This document shows positions 15,566 through 21,076 of a DNA stretch of 21,076 nt, piece by piece. Made by a program: the position numbers and the translations under genes. Under the pieces are notes generated by a model. That model searched no databases and was not told where the DNA came from. It saw nothing but the letters and a program-made list of their open reading frames with translations. This stretch comes from Corynebacterium sp. (GTDB lineage: Bacteria > Actinomycetota > Actinomycetes > Mycobacteriales > Mycobacteriaceae), in assembly GCF_030826625.1 (NCBI RefSeq), contig NZ_JAPJNQ010000040.1, forward strand, positions 1 through 21,076, read 5' to 3'. The stretch's first letter is position 1; each line of letters opens with the position of its first letter.

Positions 15566-16519
15566 GTGCCAAGCACACTGTGTTTCGATATCGGTGGAAC
15601 CAAAATCGCCTACGGCATCGTCCATGACGACGATCCCACCCACGCGGTTGCAAGCGGGACGGTCCCGGCCCAGCCACACGACTCGTTGCTTGCCGAGCAA
15701 TTCGACAAAGCCGTAGGGATAGCGCTTGCCGACGCCCAAGCAGCCGGAATAACCCCGGACCGCATCGGGGTCGGCGCGCCGGGCATCGTGCGCGGGCCCA
15801 GCGGAACGATTTTGCGCTCTGGCCCCACGGTGCCAGGTTGGCAGGGCACGATCGTCGAAGACATCATCGCCCGGCACACCAATGTTCCCGTCGCCTGTCA
15901 TAACGACGTTCGCGTATGGGCCTTCGGCGAGCACAAATACGGTGCTGGTCGCAAGATGAGTGGGCGCGTGATCTATTTGTCACTGGGCACGGGCGTCGGG
16001 GGAGCCATCGTGACTGATGGCGAGCTGGTATCTGGAACGACCGGCTCGGCAGGTGAGTTTTCTGAGCTGTTGGTGGCCGACCTGCGTGGATTCGCCGAGC
16101 GCGTGGAAAATACTTGCTCGGGAAATTCCTTGGCGCGCTACTACAACGTGCTATCGCGTGATCCAGAATTCTCCGAACCGATTGCTTGGGACCATCCAGC
16201 CGGCGAGGATGACCTGAGCCTGCCGGAAATCATGGAGCGTTATCACGCTGGCGACCGCCTGGCCTTCGAGGTTGTCGACGGCAACCTCCGTGGTTTCGGC
16301 CGTGCATTAGCAGGCTTGTCGTTCGCCCTGGATATCGACGGCATCGTTATTGGCGGTGGTGTCGGTGGGCTTGGTGAGCCGGTACTAGGGGCGCTGCGGG
16401 CAGGTTTTGCGCAATGGACAGTTGATTCGGCACAGCGGTTGCCGATCGTCGCTTCGGAACTGGGCAAGCTTGCACCCTTGATGGGTGCAGCCGCCTACGC
16501 GCGGGCATACGCGGAATAA
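15566..16519 (+). CDS. nanK: ROK-family N-acetylmannosamine kinase (NanK)
   Basis: ROK sugar kinase, 317 residues, cytoplasmic; by context it phosphorylates ManNAc to ManNAc-6-P with ATP. The N-terminal phosphate loop CFDIGGTKIAYG (6-17), the catalytic Asp in ACHNDVRVWAFGE (D114) and the second phosphate motif LSLGTGVGGAIVTDG (138-152) are all present. The ROK zinc site is missing: where the family has a His followed by CxCGxxGCxE, this protein reads GSAGEFSELL and then GFAERVENTCSGNSLARYY, with Phe in place of the GC cysteine. The start is GTG 15566, 2 bp after the nanA stop, so translation is coupled; the Shine-Dalgarno is weak. A GlcNAc or glucose kinase cannot be excluded from sequence alone. 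Confidence 0.88.
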   Translation: MPSTLCFDIGGTKIAYGIVHDDDPTHAVASGTVPAQPHDSLLAEQFDKAVGIALADAQAAGITPDRIGVGAPGIVRGPSGTILRSGPTVPGWQGTIVEDIIARHTNVPVACHNDVRVWAFGEHKYGAGRKMSGRVIYLSLGTGVGGAIVTDGELVSGTTGSAGEFSELLVADLRGFAERVENTCSGNSLARYYNVLSRDPEFSEPIAWDHPAGEDDLSLPEIMERYHAGDRLAFEVVDGNLRGFGRALAGLSFALDIDGIVIGGGVGGLGEPVLGALRAGFAQWTVDSAQRLPIVASELGKLAPLMGAAAYARAYAE

Positions 16520-16532
16520 CAAAATTCTCGAG

Positions 16533-16544
16533 CTAGATTTCTAG
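16533..16544. repeat. CTAGA-TT-TCTAG palindrome between nanK and nanE
   Basis: Perfect 5-bp arms around TT, 13 bp after the nanK stop. It contains two CTAG tetramers. Purpose unknown; it may be an RNA hairpin or an operator-like site just before the 7-bp repeat. Confidence 0.5.
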
Positions 16545-16552
16545 GTTTACAG

Positions 16553-16593
16553 CAGAAAACAGAAAACAGAAAGCAGACAGAAAGCAGAAAAAG
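16553..16593 (+). repeat. CAGAAAA-type heptamer repeat before nanE
   Basis: Six head-to-tail units beginning CAGA: CAGAAAA, CAGAAAA, CAGAAAG, CAGA, CAGAAAG, CAGAAAAAG. The array contains no T and ends 2 bp before the nanE ATG, occupying the place of a ribosome binding site. No AGGAGG-like sequence is present, so this purine-rich tract may itself act as the ribosome contact. Confidence 0.8.
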
Positions 16594-16595
16594 CT

Positions 16596-17321
16596 ATGCC
16601 TTTTACGTTTAGTGCCTCTGATATCGTCGGCCGTCGGCAAGAAATTATCACTGCCGTGCGGGATAACCTGGTGGTTTCCGTGCAGGCTCCCGACGGGCAT
16701 GCCATGCGCGATACCCACACGTTGACTCATGTTGCTCGTGCGTGTGTAGCTGGAGGTGCCCCGGCGATTCGGTGCGGTGGATACGGTGGCGTTGCCGATA
16801 TCTCCTCGATCGCCCGAGCAGTCGATGTTCCAGTGTTCGGGCTGACCAAAGAAGGCGATACCGGGGTTTATATCACTCCGACGAAGGAATCGGTGCGTGC
16901 GGTTGCTGCAGCCGGCGCCGCGGTGGTGTGCGCAGACGCTACATTTCGGCCACGTCCGGATGGCTCAACTTTCGCTGAGTTAGTGGATCTAGCCCATGAA
17001 CTCGGCGTTTTGATGATGGCCGATTGTGCTACCCCGGAAGAAATGGCGGCAGCGCATGACGACGGAGCCGATATCATTTCCACGACCTTGGCAGGCTATA
17101 CCGAGCATCGGGAAAAGACTTCCGGTCCGGATCTGGAGTGTCTCGCTGCAGGCAGGGCTTTGCTGGGCGACGACGCCTTTGTGATTGGGGAGGGGCGTTT
17201 TCATAGCCCAGAGGCGGTCACTGCGGGCATTGCGAACGGTGCGAATGCCATCATCGCGGGCACTGCTATTACTGATCCAGGTTGGATTACCGCTGCGTTT
17301 GCGGCGGCATTCAAGCGTTAA
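16596..17321 (+). CDS. nanE: N-acetylmannosamine-6-phosphate 2-epimerase (NanE)
   Basis: TIM-barrel epimerase that converts ManNAc-6-P to GlcNAc-6-P, joining sialic acid breakdown to NagA; 241 residues, slightly longer than E. coli NanE. Family motifs in order: NLVVSVQAPDG (about 24-34), GAPAIRCGG (about 54-62), VPVFGLTKEGDTGVYITPT (about 78-96, with the active-site Lys), AAVVCADATFRPRP, the ADIISTTLAGYTEHRE segment, VIGEGRFHSPE and AIIAGTAITDP (phosphate binding). The ATG at 16596 begins the normal family N-terminus. It follows nanK after 76 bp that hold a palindrome and a heptamer repeat but no classical Shine-Dalgarno. It ends 38 bp before the convergent nanR, with an inverted repeat between. 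Confidence 0.94.
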   Translation: MPFTFSASDIVGRRQEIITAVRDNLVVSVQAPDGHAMRDTHTLTHVARACVAGGAPAIRCGGYGGVADISSIARAVDVPVFGLTKEGDTGVYITPTKESVRAVAAAGAAVVCADATFRPRPDGSTFAELVDLAHELGVLMMADCATPEEMAAAHDDGADIISTTLAGYTEHREKTSGPDLECLAAGRALLGDDAFVIGEGRFHSPEAVTAGIANGANAIIAGTAITDPGWITAAFAAAFKR

Positions 17322-17338
17322 AGCTCGGGCAGACCCTC

Positions 17339-17385
17339 ACATAGACTGCAGCGCGATCGCTACATAGATTGTGCTGCGATCGCGC
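17339..17385. terminator. Hairpin/direct-repeat element between nanE and nanR
   Basis: GCGCGATCGC (17351-17360) is perfectly complementary to GCGATCGCGC (17376-17385) across a 15-nt loop, a strong G+C stem able to form on both strands. The same stretch is a two-copy direct repeat of period 23 bp (ACATAGA...GCGATCGC at 17339 and 17362). The nanR stop codon lies at the stem-loop border and its last codons are in the loop and right arm. A bidirectional terminator for the convergent genes is the likely role, although no U-run follows on either side. Confidence 0.5.
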
Positions 17386-18058
17386 GTTGTAGTGGCGCGT
17401 AGTGTTCGATTACTACCTGGCGATAGCGCTGCGCATCGCCAGCTTGCAGCGCGTGCACCATTGCTGCATGGGCTTTGATGGTGATCTCGATATCGCCGGG
17501 CATTTGCAGCTTCATCAACGGCAGGACGTCCATATGTACTTGCCAGAATGCGTCGGAAAGCTCCTGGAGAAGATTATTCGACACCAGCGAGTGCAAGCGC
17601 CGGTGAAAGGCGCGGTCTTCAGCAGCGAAAGATGCACCCGTCGAATGTTTGGCCTGCATCGTTTGTACTAGCTCTAAAAGGTAGGTGGCGTCGTCTGCGG
17701 TGAACTTGCTGCAGAGTTCTTCGGCCATGGATAGGTCTAAGCCAATCCGCACCTCGACGACTTCGCGTAGATGGTCGAAAGAATTTGCGGAATCAATAAT
17801 GGTGCGCAGCACTAAGCCTTGCACGAGAGGTGAGAGCGACAATGAGCCGACGAAGGTGCCATGCCCGTGGCGGACGTCGACGATGTCGAGGCTGGCTAAG
17901 GTGCGCACGGCTTCGCGCACGGAGGAACGGGATAAATCAAGTGCTTCGCACAGGCGGGCTTCCGTCGGTAGCGAATCCCCGGGTTTTAATTCGTGTTTTT
18001 TGATGTAATCAGTGATTCCGTTGACGGCCAGTGTGGCGGCATTAGTGCGTTGATTCAC
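17360..18058 (-). CDS. nanR: GntR/FCD-family regulator, probable NanR
   Basis: A 232-residue transcription regulator of the FadR (FCD) branch of GntR. The winged helix-turn-helix covers about residues 10-72 (LPTEARLCEALDLSRSSVRE, then HGHGTFVGS). The all-helical FCD effector domain follows, with a full set of candidate metal ligands: D148 and H152 in AAEDRAFHRRL, H197 in KAHAAMVHAL, H219 in VIEHYAP. I chose GTG 18058 because AAAGGA stands 6 nt upstream on this strand; an in-frame extension to 18124 adds 22 residues not typical of the family. It is divergent from siaE and convergent with nanE, as in C. glutamicum, where NanR represses the nan, nag and sia genes and is released by pathway sugar phosphates. 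Repression and effectors here are inferred from that relative. Confidence 0.9.
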   Translation of the reverse strand: MNQRTNAATLAVNGITDYIKKHELKPGDSLPTEARLCEALDLSRSSVREAVRTLASLDIVDVRHGHGTFVGSLSLSPLVQGLVLRTIIDSANSFDHLREVVEVRIGLDLSMAEELCSKFTADDATYLLELVQTMQAKHSTGASFAAEDRAFHRRLHSLVSNNLLQELSDAFWQVHMDVLPLMKLQMPGDIEITIKAHAAMVHALQAGDAQRYRQVVIEHYAPLQRAIAAQSM

Positions 18059-18161
18059 TGTGGTTCCTTTCGGAAACGATGGGGATGAACGAGTGAGGTT
18101 ACCCCCGTGGTGGTACCAGGACAAAGCGGGTGACCTTGGTAAACGGGCAATTTTGCGATTG

Positions 18162-18177
18162 TGTGAGAAAGGTTAGA
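18162..18177 (+). promoter_or_regulatory. Possible GlxR (CRP-type) site upstream of siaE
   Basis: TGTGAGAAAGGTTAGA agrees with the GlxR pattern TGTGA-N6-TCACA at 8 of 10 defined positions; the left half is perfect and the right half is not. It lies between the nanR and siaE promoters, a sensible place for carbon control. Matches of this quality arise by chance, so this is tentative. Confidence 0.25.
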
Positions 18178-18180
18178 GCT

Positions 18181-18186
18181 AAAATA
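18181..18186 (-). promoter_or_regulatory. Candidate -10 of the nanR promoter
   Basis: On the minus strand this reads TATTTT, about 123 nt upstream of the nanR GTG. The candidate NanR box lies 10 nt further upstream, which would allow autoregulation. The long leader makes the call uncertain. Confidence 0.3.
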
Positions 18187-18196
18187 GTTGTTCGAA

Positions 18197-18212
18197 GTCA
18201 GATGTCTGACAT
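18197..18212. promoter_or_regulatory. Candidate NanR operator at nanR-siaE
   Basis: GTCAGA-TG-TCTGAC (18197-18210) is a perfect 6-bp inverted repeat, and ATGTC-T-GACAT (18202-18212) is an overlapping perfect palindrome. The core GTCAGATGTCTG matches the nagA-side box GTCTTATGTCTG at 10 of 12. The box ends 8 nt before TATGAT, the likely siaE -10. The dyad form fits a GntR dimer. Assignment to NanR is by inference. Confidence 0.6.
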
Positions 18213-18216
18213 ATTA

Positions 18217-18222
18217 TATGAT
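18217..18222 (+). promoter_or_regulatory. Candidate -10 of the siaEFG promoter
   Basis: TATGAT lies within an A+T-rich stretch that also forms the palindrome CATAT-T-ATATG (18210-18220); TATTAT at 18213 is an alternative hexamer. Transcription from here would give a leader of about 90 nt before siaE. Confidence 0.5.
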
Positions 18223-18246
18223 GACGTTCACACCTTCGGGTTCCGT

Positions 18247-18294
18247 CGTGGAAAATCACGGTACAACCGCTAATCTTCGACGCGATACGCGATA
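18247..18294 (+). repeat. Small hairpin and 7-bp duplication in the siaE leader
   Basis: CGTG (18247-18250) pairs with CACG (18257-18260) around GAAAAT. Further on, CGCGATA is perfectly duplicated in tandem at 18281-18287 and 18288-18294, and CGCG-ATA-CGCG can itself fold. No known riboswitch is recognised in this leader. Confidence 0.5.
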
Positions 18295-18321
18295 GGGCCT
18301 TGAAGAAAGGATCAAGACCTC

Positions 18322-19959
18322 ATGACTTCGAAGCTTTCCATCATCCGCCGGATCGGTTTGGTTACCGCCGCTGCCAGCATGACTTTTGCGTTAGCTGCCT
18401 GTGCGCCTGACCAAGATTCCTCCAACGCACAAGATTCCAGCTCTAATGGCTCCAGCAGCTCCTCCGGATCCTCGGATGCTGCAGCAGGTGAGGTCAACGA
18501 AGAAGGCACTATCCGCGCCGCCATCTCTTATGAGCTCGGCACCAATGGTTATGACCCGATGACCACCACCGCGGCACTTACCTTGTCAGTGAACTGGCAC
18601 ACCCTGGAAGGTTTGACCGAACTGGATCAAACCGACGGCTCCACCTACGCCGCGCTTGCCTCTGAGGTTCCGGAATCCGGCGATGACACCGAAGTAACCG
18701 TCAAGCTGCGTGAAGGCGCGAAGTTCTCCAACGGTAACGATGTGACTGCCGAGGATGTCGTCTATTCCTTCGAACGCGTGATGGATGAAAGCAATGAATC
18801 GCTGTATGCCTCGTTCATCGACTTCATCGAATCGGTGGAAAAGGTTGATGAGACCTCCGTCAAGTTCGTGCTGAAGCACCCAACCGGTGTTCTGGCGGAG
18901 CGCTTGTCGACGGTCAAGATCGTACCGAAAGACGTTGTTGAGGAAGATCCAAAGGCCTTTGACAACAACCCGATTGGTTCCGGCCCGTACACCATGACGG
19001 ATAACGGCGGAGCAACCAACACCATCAAGTTTGAACGCAATGAGCACTACAACGGTGACCGCCCAGCACGCTCGGCAAGCATGGAATGGGACATCATCCC
19101 GGATGCCTCGACACGCATCAATGCCTTGCAGTCCCAGCAGGTACAGGCCATTGACGCGGTGCCATACCTCAACGTTGATACCGTTGCCGCCACCAACGAA
19201 CTCGAATCCGAGCAGGGCTTTGGCTTGCTGTTCTCGATGTTCAACAACGATCCTTCGAACCAGTTCTCGGACAAGAATGCACGCCAGGCGTTCCTGTACG
19301 CGATCGACATGGACAAGGTCATCGAAAATGCCATGCAGGGCCAGGCCACCGCAGCCAAATCCTTCCTGGATACCGAGCACCCGAACTTCCACGAAGCTGA
19401 AAACGTCTATGAGCACAACCCAGAAAAAGCCAAAGAGCTGTTTGAAGAAGCTGGTGTGAGCAAGCTGCGTCTGCTGGCTACTGACCACGACTGGGTAAAA
19501 CAAGTCTCGCCAATCATTCAGGAGAGCCTGAAAGAAGCTGGCGTTGAGGTCGAATTCGAAGAGAAGAAATCCTCTGACGTTTACAACACCATCGACGATA
19601 AGCCAGAAGCTTACGATGTGGTTCTGGCACCAGGTGATCCATCAGTCTTCGGTAGCGACCCGAACTTGCTGATGCGCTGGTGGTACGGCAACGACACCTG
19701 GACCCAGACCCGTATGCACTGGAATGACGAGGGCTACGAGAAGATCCAGACCTTGCTCGAGGAAGGCTTGCAGGAAACTGACGAGTCCAAGCAACAAGAA
19801 ATCTGGAACGAAACCTTCGACGTGCTTTCCGACGAGGTGCCACTCTACCCACTGTTCCACCGCAAGGCTCCAAGCGCGTGGGACAACAACACGCTGGTTG
19901 ATTTCAAGCCGATTCCGGTAACTGGGCTGTATTTCTTGGGTGCAGGTACCACCGAATAA
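18322..19959 (+). CDS. siaE: Sialic acid ABC transporter substrate-binding lipoprotein
   Basis: A 545-residue extracytoplasmic solute-binding protein of the peptide/nickel type (SBP_bac_5, cluster C). The N-terminus is a lipoprotein signal: basic MTSKLSIIRRIG, a hydrophobic core, and lipobox LAAC with C27 as the lipidated cysteine. A flexible Ser/Asn/Asp/Gly-rich linker follows to about residue 58. The mature domain shows the family features: ISYELGTNGYDPMTT, LREGAKFSNGNDVTAEDVVY (the usual KFHDG...TAxDV block), GSGPYTMTD and NARQAFLYAIDMDKVI. The ligand is inferred from its place beside nanR and the nan genes, as for C. glutamicum SiaE and the related SatA type; peptide binding is the alternative. 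ATG 18322 has AAAGGA 10 nt upstream. It is the first gene of the siaEFG... operon. Confidence 0.9.
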   Translation: MTSKLSIIRRIGLVTAAASMTFALAACAPDQDSSNAQDSSSNGSSSSSGSSDAAAGEVNEEGTIRAAISYELGTNGYDPMTTTAALTLSVNWHTLEGLTELDQTDGSTYAALASEVPESGDDTEVTVKLREGAKFSNGNDVTAEDVVYSFERVMDESNESLYASFIDFIESVEKVDETSVKFVLKHPTGVLAERLSTVKIVPKDVVEEDPKAFDNNPIGSGPYTMTDNGGATNTIKFERNEHYNGDRPARSASMEWDIIPDASTRINALQSQQVQAIDAVPYLNVDTVAATNELESEQGFGLLFSMFNNDPSNQFSDKNARQAFLYAIDMDKVIENAMQGQATAAKSFLDTEHPNFHEAENVYEHNPEKAKELFEEAGVSKLRLLATDHDWVKQVSPIIQESLKEAGVEVEFEEKKSSDVYNTIDDKPEAYDVVLAPGDPSVFGSDPNLLMRWWYGNDTWTQTRMHWNDEGYEKIQTLLEEGLQETDESKQQEIWNETFDVLSDEVPLYPLFHRKAPSAWDNNTLVDFKPIPVTGLYFLGAGTTE

Positions 19960-19992
19960 TTACGGCACTGAGCAATTGCACCTCTGAGTACT

Positions 19993-20008
19993 TAAAGGCA
20001 TAAAGGCA
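19993..20008 (+). repeat. 8-bp tandem duplication carrying the siaF ribosome site
   Basis: TAAAGGCA is perfectly duplicated (19993-20000 and 20001-20008), so two AAAGG Shine-Dalgarno-like cores precede the siaF ATG at 16 and 8 nt. The second has normal spacing. Loss of one copy would leave the spacing unchanged. Confidence 0.75.
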
Positions 20009-20014
20009 CTCGCA

Positions 20015-20980
20015 ATGTCGAATCTCATCCGCCTCATCGGGCGCAGGTTAGTGGCGCTGCCCATCATGATCCTCGGCGTGACCTTCCTGGTGTTTTTCAT
20101 CATGTCGTTCTCGCCGGCGGATCCGGCACGTCTTGCGCTCGGTGAGACTGCTTCGCCCGCAGCCCTGGAAGCGTATCGCGAAGAACACGGTCTCAACGAT
20201 CCGCTGTTGGTACGGTATGGCCAGTTCTTAGCCAACATGGTCCAAGGTGATCTTGGACTATCGTCAGGCGGCGTCCCTGTGACCGAACGTATCGCGCACG
20301 CTTTTCCCATCACGCTCCAGTTGACGTTCACCGGCCTTTTGCTCGCCGTGATCTTGTCTGTGGTCTTGGGAGTGCTGGCTGCGATCTACCGCGAAAAATG
20401 GGTGGACCAGGTCATCCGCGTGCTCTCCATCGCGGCTTTGGCGACCCCATCGTTCTGGTTGGCAATTCTGCTCATCCAGTGGCTGGGCACCATCCCGGGT
20501 GGTTGGGGAGCGTTTCCCGCCGTGGTTGCCCGTTGGGTACCGTTCAGCCAAGATCCAGCGACGTGGGCGAACAACATCTTCCTTCCTGCAGTGGCGTTGG
20601 CCGTGCCGGTGGCTGGTTCGTTGACCCGTGTCGTGCGTACCTCAATGGTGGAAGAGCTGGATAAAGACTACGTTCGCATGGCCATCGGTGCCGGAGTTCC
20701 GCGCAGTGAAGTGATCGGGCGCAACGTCTTGCGTAACGCACTGATCACCCCGATTACCGTGTTGGGCTTGCGAGTGGGCTACCTGATGGGTGGCGCAGCC
20801 GTCATTGAGATCATCTTCAATATTCAGGCTATGGGCCAGCTTATTCTCGACGGCGTCGTGCGTAACGACGTCTACCTTGTGCAGGGCGTCACGCTGGTGG
20901 TAGCGATCGCGTTCATCGTCATCAACATCATCGTCGACATTCTCTACGTGCTGGTTAATCCACGAATTAGGAGCATCTAA
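20015..20980 (+). CDS. siaF: ABC transporter permease, DppB type (SiaF)
   Basis: A 321-residue inner-membrane permease of the DppB/OppB type. About six membrane helices are visible: the first near residues 13-32 (VALPIMILGVTFLVFFIMSF), then a periplasmic region with DPARLALGETASPAALEAYR and the family motif EEHGLNDPLLVRYGQF, and further helices including LQLTFTGLLLAVILSVVLG and LATPSFWLAILLIQWL. The EAA loop that contacts the ATPase is MAIGAGVPRSEVIGRNVLRN. It ends in VNPRIRSI, as usual for this group. ATG 20015 has AAAGG 8 nt upstream. It follows siaE by 55 bp and overlaps siaG by one base, so it is part of the same operon and forms a heterodimeric pore with SiaG. Confidence 0.92.
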   Translation: MSNLIRLIGRRLVALPIMILGVTFLVFFIMSFSPADPARLALGETASPAALEAYREEHGLNDPLLVRYGQFLANMVQGDLGLSSGGVPVTERIAHAFPITLQLTFTGLLLAVILSVVLGVLAAIYREKWVDQVIRVLSIAALATPSFWLAILLIQWLGTIPGGWGAFPAVVARWVPFSQDPATWANNIFLPAVALAVPVAGSLTRVVRTSMVEELDKDYVRMAIGAGVPRSEVIGRNVLRNALITPITVLGLRVGYLMGGAAVIEIIFNIQAMGQLILDGVVRNDVYLVQGVTLVVAIAFIVINIIVDILYVLVNPRIRSI

Positions 20981-21076
20981 TGCTACGAGCAAAAACCACA
21001 CAAAGGCTCGAGAATAAGGCCGGTGCGCGATTCAGCGGCCTGGCAAACCTGCCAGTGAAATCAAAAATTTCCATGG
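20980..21076 (+). CDS. siaG: ABC transporter permease, DppC type (SiaG), 5' part
   Basis: The start overlaps the siaF stop as TAATG, and TAGGAG (20969-20974) lies 5 nt upstream, a strong sign of a coupled gene. Only the first 32 codons are in the window: MLRAKTTQRLENKAGARFSG and a further hydrophilic stretch ending KSKISM. A hydrophilic cytoplasmic N-terminus before the first helix is normal for the DppC-type partner of a DppB permease. The call rests mainly on operon position; the membrane domain itself is beyond the window. An ATPase gene (siaI in C. glutamicum) is expected further downstream. Confidence 0.75.
   Translation, partial: MLRAKTTQRLENKAGARFSGLANLPVKSKISM

Noticed and set aside
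17351..17383. Two GCGATCGC octamers resembling the cyanobacterial HIP1 element
   Set aside because: They arise from one local 23-bp duplication and the remaining gene content is actinobacterial, so no HIP1 relation is supported.
18111..18118. TGGTACCA palindrome upstream of nanR as a FadR-type site
   Set aside because: It is short, not repeated near nagA-nanA or siaE, and lies within the nanR leader; the GTCnnATGTCTG box is a better candidate.
18586..19503. 305-codon minus-strand frame
   Set aside because: It is antisense to siaE, which has a lipobox and full solute-binding-protein motifs.

Overview
The window looks like a chromosomal segment of a Corynebacterium species of moderate to high G+C. 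Supporting signs are the order lspA - rluD - dnaE1 - ilvA, actinobacterial-type DnaE1, -10 hexamers of the form TANNNT placed 6-8 nt before an ATG (leaderless genes), and a nag/nan/sia sialic acid cluster organised like the one known from C. glutamicum. No mobile element, CRISPR array, rRNA or tRNA gene was seen.

Left part (1-8613), plus strand, housekeeping: the 3' end of lspA; rluD, overlapping it; a membrane-anchored unknown protein; a small two-TM protein; dnaE1 (replicative DNA polymerase III alpha); ilvA (threonine dehydratase); a YigZ/IMPACT-family protein; a second small membrane protein; and an S4-domain RNA-binding protein.

Middle part (8667-12400), minus strand: an unrecognised protein and, upstream of it in the direction of transcription, a large FAD-linked oxidase fused to an Fe-S/CCG module (GlcD+GlcF-like or D-2-hydroxyacid dehydrogenase-like). 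The oxidase lies directly downstream of nagB.

Right part (12461-21076): a sialic acid and amino-sugar catabolic regulon. nagA-nagB run on the minus strand. nanA-nanK-nanE run divergently on the plus strand. nanR (GntR/FCD repressor) is convergent to nanE. siaE-siaF-siaG (ABC importer, siaG cut by the window end) run divergently from nanR. Together they would import Neu5Ac (Sia), split it to ManNAc and pyruvate (NanA), phosphorylate it (NanK), epimerise it to GlcNAc-6-P (NanE), deacetylate it (NagA) and deaminate it to fructose-6-P (NagB).

Not explained by gene calls: (1) a shared 12-bp box, GTCnnATGTCTG, sits 7-8 nt upstream of the likely -10 elements of both nagA and siaE and is a candidate NanR operator; (2) most non-coding gaps carry short tandem duplications with unrelated 7-23 bp units, and two small ones lie in coding DNA; (3) the two convergent gene junctions both hold a two-copy direct repeat with a 23-bp period; (4) NanK lacks the ROK zinc motif and NanA has an altered substrate-loop motif. 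The window reads mainly as a known type of system with these local peculiarities. I do not see a clearly undescribed system.
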